Source: Actinomycetota bacterium (GTDB lineage: Bacteria; Actinomycetota; Thermoleophilia; Solirubrobacterales; Solirubrobacteraceae). Taken from it: a stretch of 8,380 bases of DNA. Under the pieces are notes generated by a model, which had not been told where the DNA came from, did no database searches, and saw only the letters and a program-made list of their open reading frames with translations. The stretch covers positions 1-8,380 of the forward strand of contig VAXS01000195.1 of NCBI GenBank assembly GCA_005883255.1. The letters are read 5' to 3'. Positions 5,178-8,380 of the stretch are shown one piece after another. The position numbers and the translations under genes are program-made. Every line of letters begins with the position of its first letter. The first letter of the stretch is position 1.

Positions 5178-6104
5178 GTGACCGCCTCGTTCGGCGATCG
5201 GCTCGTGGTGGCCGTCGCCGAGCGTCGGTCGCAGGTCGTGCTGGGGCTGGATCCGGATCCGGCGCGACTGTGGCCGGAGGCGGTGGAGGCGGCGCCGGCG
5301 GACGGATCGCCGGCGGAGCGGGCGGCGGCGGCCGTCGCCGCGCAGTGCGCCGCGCTGGTCGAGGCGGCGGGGCCGGCATGCGTAGCCGTCAAGCCGCAGC
5401 TCGCCTGCTTCGAGCGCCTGGGGGCGCCCGGTTGGGCGGCGCTGGCCGCCACCGTCGCGCGCGCCCGGGATGCTGGACTGCTGGTGCTGGCCGACGGCAA
5501 GCGAGGCGACGTCCCGGTCACCGCCGCCGCCTACGCCCAGGCGCTGGTGGGCGCCACGCCGACCCCGTTCGGCCGGGTGGCCGGCCTGGGTGCGGACGCC
5601 TTCACCGCCAGCCCGCTGCTGGGGCGCGACGCGCTGGCGCCGCTGGTCGACGCCGCCCGGGCGGTGGGCGCCGGCGCGTTCCTCCTGGTCCGCACCTCCA
5701 ACCCCGGCGCCGGCGACGTCCAGGACGTGCCGGGCGCCGACGGCGCGCCGCTGTGGGAGCGCCTGGCGGCGCTCGTCGCCGAGCTGGGCGAGCCCGGCGT
5801 CGGCCCGGAGGGCCTGGCCGACGTGGGAGCCGTGACCGGCGCGACCGCGCCCGAGCATCTCGCGCGCATGCGCGAGCTCATGCCGCACGCGCCGTTCCTG
5901 CTGCCGGGGATCGGGGCCCAGGGCGGCCGGGTGGAGGACCTGGCACCGGCGTTCGCGCCCGGCCCGGCCGGCGGGCTGGTCAGCGCGTCGCGCAGCATCG
6001 CCGCCGCCGGCGAGGCCACCGGCGAACACCCACGCCAAGCCGCTCGTCGCGAGGCCGAGCGGCTGCGCGACGCGGCCTGGAGCCTGGCCGCGCAGGCGGC
6101 GTGA
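5178..6104 (+). CDS. pyrF: Orotidine 5'-phosphate decarboxylase (PyrF type 2)
   Basis: This 308-residue enzyme makes UMP from OMP, the last step of pyrimidine synthesis. The TIM-barrel landmarks are in order: VVLGLDPDP (20-28), AVKPQLACFE, the catalytic ADGKRGDV with Asp106, Lys108 and Asp111, FTASPLLGRDALAP, LLVRTSNPGAGDVQD, VGAVTGAT and LLPGIGAQGG. The length and these motifs fit the long type 2 form typical of actinobacteria and not the roughly 230-residue E. coli form. The GTG at 5178 follows AGGTGG (5168-5173) by four bases. A TTG at 5142 would add 12 Pro/Ser/Thr-rich residues and has less support. It appears to be separated from HU by a hairpin. Confidence 0.95.
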   Translation: MTASFGDRLVVAVAERRSQVVLGLDPDPARLWPEAVEAAPADGSPAERAAAAVAAQCAALVEAAGPACVAVKPQLACFERLGAPGWAALAATVARARDAGLLVLADGKRGDVPVTAAAYAQALVGATPTPFGRVAGLGADAFTASPLLGRDALAPLVDAARAVGAGAFLLVRTSNPGAGDVQDVPGADGAPLWERLAALVAELGEPGVGPEGLADVGAVTGATAPEHLARMRELMPHAPFLLPGIGAQGGRVEDLAPAFAPGPAGGLVSASRSIAAAGEATGEHPRQAARREAERLRDAAWSLAAQAA

Positions 6105-6155
6105 CGCGGGTCGCCTGAGGGGTGCGCAGCGGCGTGAACGGCCGGAGGCCGGGGC

Positions 6156-6161
6156 TAGAAT
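6156..6161 (+). promoter_or_regulatory. -10 box for the LysM/carboxypeptidase unit
   Basis: TAGAAT, five of six matches to TATAAT, ends 9 bases before the ATG at 6171, so transcription should start within about three bases of that ATG. This predicts a leaderless or nearly leaderless message. A 5-bp hairpin (CGGCC-GGA-GGCCG, 6139-6151) lies just upstream. No convincing -35 box is seen. Confidence 0.5.
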
Positions 6162-6170
6162 CCGCGTGAG

Positions 6171-6485
6171 ATGGTCGCCCGGAGTCAAGCGCGCTACCTG
6201 GCGCCCATCGCCCTCGTCGTCGTCACGATCGTCCTGATCGTGGTGGTCGCCAACTCGGGCGGCGGCGGGTCGAGCCACAGCTCGAAGAGCCCTCCCGCGG
6301 CGGCCCGTCAGGCGGCCGCTCGCAGCGCCCGGCCCACCCGCAGCAAGTACATCGTCAAGCCGGGCGACAGCCTGCTGGCCATCGCCCAGAAGACCGGCGT
6401 CCCCACCGACGCGCTCCAGCGACTGAACCCGGACATCGACCCCCAGGTCCTGGTCCCCGGCCAGCGGCTGAAGCTGCGTCCGTGA
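6171..6485 (+). CDS. Membrane-anchored single-LysM protein
   Basis: This 104-residue protein has a short basic N-terminus, one transmembrane helix (about 10-27), a Gly/Ser then Ala/Pro/Arg-rich linker (29-57) and a single LysM domain (58-102). The domain shows YIVKPGDSLLAIAQKTGV and a closing VLVPGQRLKL. LysM binds N-acetylglucosamine-containing glycans, chiefly peptidoglycan, so the protein probably tethers the membrane to the wall from outside. There is no catalytic domain. Its stop overlaps the carboxypeptidase start by GTGA, so the two are likely made together and may act together on the wall. Confidence 0.88.
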   Translation: MVARSQARYLAPIALVVVTIVLIVVVANSGGGGSSHSSKSPPAAARQAAARSARPTRSKYIVKPGDSLLAIAQKTGVPTDALQRLNPDIDPQVLVPGQRLKLRP

Positions 6486-7705
6486 CCCGGCGCGGCGCGC
6501 TCGCCGCCCTGCTGGCCTGCGCGCTCGCCGCGTCGCCGGCAGCGGCCGCCCAGGACCCGAGCGCAGCCGCCACCGCCGCGCCGCCCGCGATCGCGGCGCC
6601 CGAGGCCATCCTGGTCGCGCCCGACACCGACGACGTCCTCTACCGCCGCGACGCCGACGCCGAGCGCCCGGTCGCGAGCACCACCAAGCTCATGACGGCG
6701 CTCGTGGTCCTCGAGCGGGTCTCGCTGGACGACGTCTTCACCGCGGTTCCCTACTCCGCGGCGGCGGCCGAGTCCCGGCTGGGCCTGCACGGCGGCGAGC
6801 GCATGAGCGTCCGCGACCTGCTGCGCGCGCTGCTGATCGAGAGCGCCAACGACGCGGCCCAGACGCTGGCGGTCGGGGCCGCCGGATCGGTCGAGGCGTT
6901 CGTGGACGAGATGAACGGGCGCGCCGCCCAGCTCGGGCTCCGCCACACGCACTACGCCAACCCGGTGGGACTCGACGAGCCCGGCAACTACTCCAGCGCC
7001 GCCGACCTGGCCACGCTGGCGATCCGCCTGCGCCGCAGCGCGTTCTTCCGCGCCACCGTGGCGATGCCGCGGGCGCGGCTGACCACCGGCGACCACCCGC
7101 GGGTCATCTCCAACCGCGACGACCTGGTGGGCAACTACCGGATCGTCACCGGGATCAAGACCGGCCACACCAACTCGGCGGGGTACGTCCTGGTGGGGTC
7201 GGGCGCGCGCGCGGGAGTGAGCGTGGTCAGCGTGGTGATCGGGGACCCCAGCGAGACCGCCCGCGACGCCGACACCCTGGCGCTCCTGCGCTACGGCCTG
7301 GCGCAGTACCGGCGGGTACCGGTGCTGCGCCGCGATCGCGTGCTGGCTCGCGCCCGCGTGCGCCACCGCGACCAGGACCGCATCGAGCTCATCCCGGCGC
7401 GCACGGTCTTCCGCATCCTGCGCCGCGGCGAGAACGCCGCACTGGACGTCCACGCCCCCCGCCGGCTGGAGGGTCCGCTCCCGGCCGGGGCAGCGGTGGG
7501 CTCGGTGATCGTGCGCGTGCGGGGACGGGTGGTGGACCGCGTCCCGCTGCTCACCGCCGCGCCGGTGCCCAAGGTCGGCGTGGGGGAGCGCACGCTGAAC
7601 TTCCTCGTCAAACCGGGTACGCTCGCGGTGCTCGTGTCGGTGGCGGCCGGGGGCGTCGGAGTCGCCGTCCTGCGTCGCCGCCGGCGGGCGACGGCACAGG
7701 CCTGA
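6482..7705 (+). CDS. dacA: D-alanyl-D-alanine carboxypeptidase (S11 family, DacA/DacF-like)
   Basis: This 407-residue low-molecular-weight penicillin-binding protein removes the terminal D-Ala from peptidoglycan stem peptides. It has a signal peptide (1-23, with a basic MTRRG start and cleavage near AAAA|Q). The three active-site motifs are complete: Ser66-Thr-Thr-Lys69 (nucleophile in SxxK), Ser121-Ala-Asn123 (SxN) and Lys226-Thr-Gly228 followed by His. A beta-rich C-terminal part (about 275-360) fits the PBP5 C-terminal domain. The end (about 370-398) is a hydrophobic helix followed by an Arg cluster, giving a transmembrane anchor with an inside-positive end instead of the amphipathic helix of E. 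coli PBP5. The GTG start overlaps the LysM gene stop. The exact symbol is by family only. Confidence 0.93.
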   Translation: MTRRGALAALLACALAASPAAAAQDPSAAATAAPPAIAAPEAILVAPDTDDVLYRRDADAERPVASTTKLMTALVVLERVSLDDVFTAVPYSAAAAESRLGLHGGERMSVRDLLRALLIESANDAAQTLAVGAAGSVEAFVDEMNGRAAQLGLRHTHYANPVGLDEPGNYSSAADLATLAIRLRRSAFFRATVAMPRARLTTGDHPRVISNRDDLVGNYRIVTGIKTGHTNSAGYVLVGSGARAGVSVVSVVIGDPSETARDADTLALLRYGLAQYRRVPVLRRDRVLARARVRHRDQDRIELIPARTVFRILRRGENAALDVHAPRRLEGPLPAGAAVGSVIVRVRGRVVDRVPLLTAAPVPKVGVGERTLNFLVKPGTLAVLVSVAAGGVGVAVLRRRRRATAQA

Positions 7706-7707
7706 TC

Positions 7708-8380
7708 GTGATCATCACCGTCACCCTCAACGCGGCGATCGACAAGACGCTGGAGGTCCCGAACTTCCGCCTGGGACGCCGGCACCGCAGCGTCGCGCAG
7801 CGCACGATGGCGGGCGGGAAGGGCGTCAACGTGGCGCGCGCGATCAAGCGGCTGGGCCAGCCCGTGGTGGCCACCGGCTTCGCCGGCGGCGCCACCGGCA
7901 CCCGCATCGTCGAGCAGCTCACCGACGAGTCGATCCTCAACGACTTCGTGCGCATCCGCGAGGAGTCGCGCACCAACACGGCCGTCCTCGACCCCACCAA
8001 CGGCGAGCAGACCGAGATCAACGAGCCCGGGCCCGAGGTGGCGGAGCCGGAGATCCGGCTGTTCGTGGACAAGCTGCTGTACCTGGCCCAGGGCGCGCAG
8101 CTCGTGGTGTTCGCGGGGAGCCTCCCCCGGGGCGTGGATCCCGAGCTCTACGCCACGCTCGTCCGCGAGTTGCGCCGGCTGGGCGTGACCACGATCGTGG
8201 ACTCCGACGGCGAGCCCCTGCGCCTGGCCACCCGGGCCGAGCCCTCGGTGGTGTCGCCCAACGTCCTGGAGGCCGAGGAGCTCGTGGGGCATGAGTTCAA
8301 CGACGACGAGGACCGCACCACCGCGGTGCGCGAGATGGTCGAGCTGGGCGCGCGCGAGGCGATCATGACGGTGGATGACG
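7708..8380 (+). CDS. PfkB-family 1-phosphofructokinase-like sugar kinase, partial (C-terminus beyond the right edge)
   Basis: The frame is open from the GTG at 7708 to the window end, giving 224 codons of a family that usually has about 310. It resembles FruK/LacC hexose-phosphate kinases, which phosphorylate fructose 1-phosphate or tagatose 6-phosphate with ATP. Visible landmarks are ITVTLNAAIDKT (3-14), GGKGVNVAR (36-44, PfkB signature 1), TNTAVLD with NGEQTEINEPG, FAGSLPRGV (135-143), and SPNVLEAEELVG. The usual TLNPA has Ala for Pro at residue 9. The ATP-site GAGD signature lies past the edge, so activity cannot be judged here. It starts two bases after the carboxypeptidase stop, suggesting the same transcript. 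No phosphotransferase gene is in view to settle the substrate. Confidence 0.88.
   Translation, partial: MIITVTLNAAIDKTLEVPNFRLGRRHRSVAQRTMAGGKGVNVARAIKRLGQPVVATGFAGGATGTRIVEQLTDESILNDFVRIREESRTNTAVLDPTNGEQTEINEPGPEVAEPEIRLFVDKLLYLAQGAQLVVFAGSLPRGVDPELYATLVRELRRLGVTTIVDSDGEPLRLATRAEPSVVSPNVLEAEELVGHEFNDDEDRTTAVREMVELGAREAIMTVDD

Noticed and set aside
5166..8292. Long minus-strand open frames opposite pyrF, the LysM gene, dacA and the sugar kinase
   Set aside because: Same third-position GC effect; the translations are low-complexity and lack domains.

Overview
This is a very GC-rich window with tightly packed genes, many GTG starts and 4-base stop/start overlaps. These traits, and the protein families present, point to a high-GC Actinomycetota chromosome. 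A deep lineage such as Thermoleophilia/Solirubrobacterales is my guess from protein flavour, not something I could test. I see no insertion sequence, phage gene, CRISPR array, tRNA or rRNA. It reads as ordinary core chromosome with a few small lineage-type genes of unknown role.

Layout. (1) Positions 1-509, minus strand: the first 169 codons of a zinc-ribbon protein that runs off the left edge. (2) 655-4035, plus strand: a likely operon of a small Flp-type prepilin-like protein, glutamate racemase (murI), RNase PH (rph), the RdgB/HAM1 nucleotide-sanitising pyrophosphatase and a cation diffusion facilitator. murI/rph, rph/rdgB and rdgB/CDF all overlap. (3) 4022-4162, minus strand: a 46-residue membrane protein that converges on and overlaps the CDF end. 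(4) 4182-4711, plus strand: a two-gene pair of a small Roadblock/LC7-like protein and a 77-residue unknown, divergent from the small membrane gene across a 19-base gap. (5) 4793-5068: HU. (6) 5178-6104: orotidine 5'-phosphate decarboxylase (pyrF). (7) 6171-7705: a membrane-anchored LysM protein overlapping by GTGA with a D-Ala-D-Ala carboxypeptidase. (8) 7708 to the right edge: the N-terminal 224 codons of a PfkB-family 1-phosphofructokinase-like sugar kinase.

How the genes fit together. MurI supplies D-glutamate for peptidoglycan, the carboxypeptidase trims stem peptides, and the LysM protein probably binds the wall, so cell-wall making and remodelling is a recurring theme. RNase PH (tRNA 3' ends) and RdgB (removal of dITP/XTP) form a common housekeeping pair beside murI. 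HU, PyrF and the sugar kinase serve chromosome structure, pyrimidine synthesis and carbon metabolism.

Smaller signals not explained by the main genes are: a perfect 12-bp inverted repeat inside the prepilin leader, strong hairpins on both sides of HU, and -10-like hexamers placed so close to start codons that several transcripts may be leaderless. I found no convincing new multi-gene system. The best candidates for something undescribed are the orphan prepilin-like gene with its hairpin, and the divergent small-gene cluster at 4022-4711.
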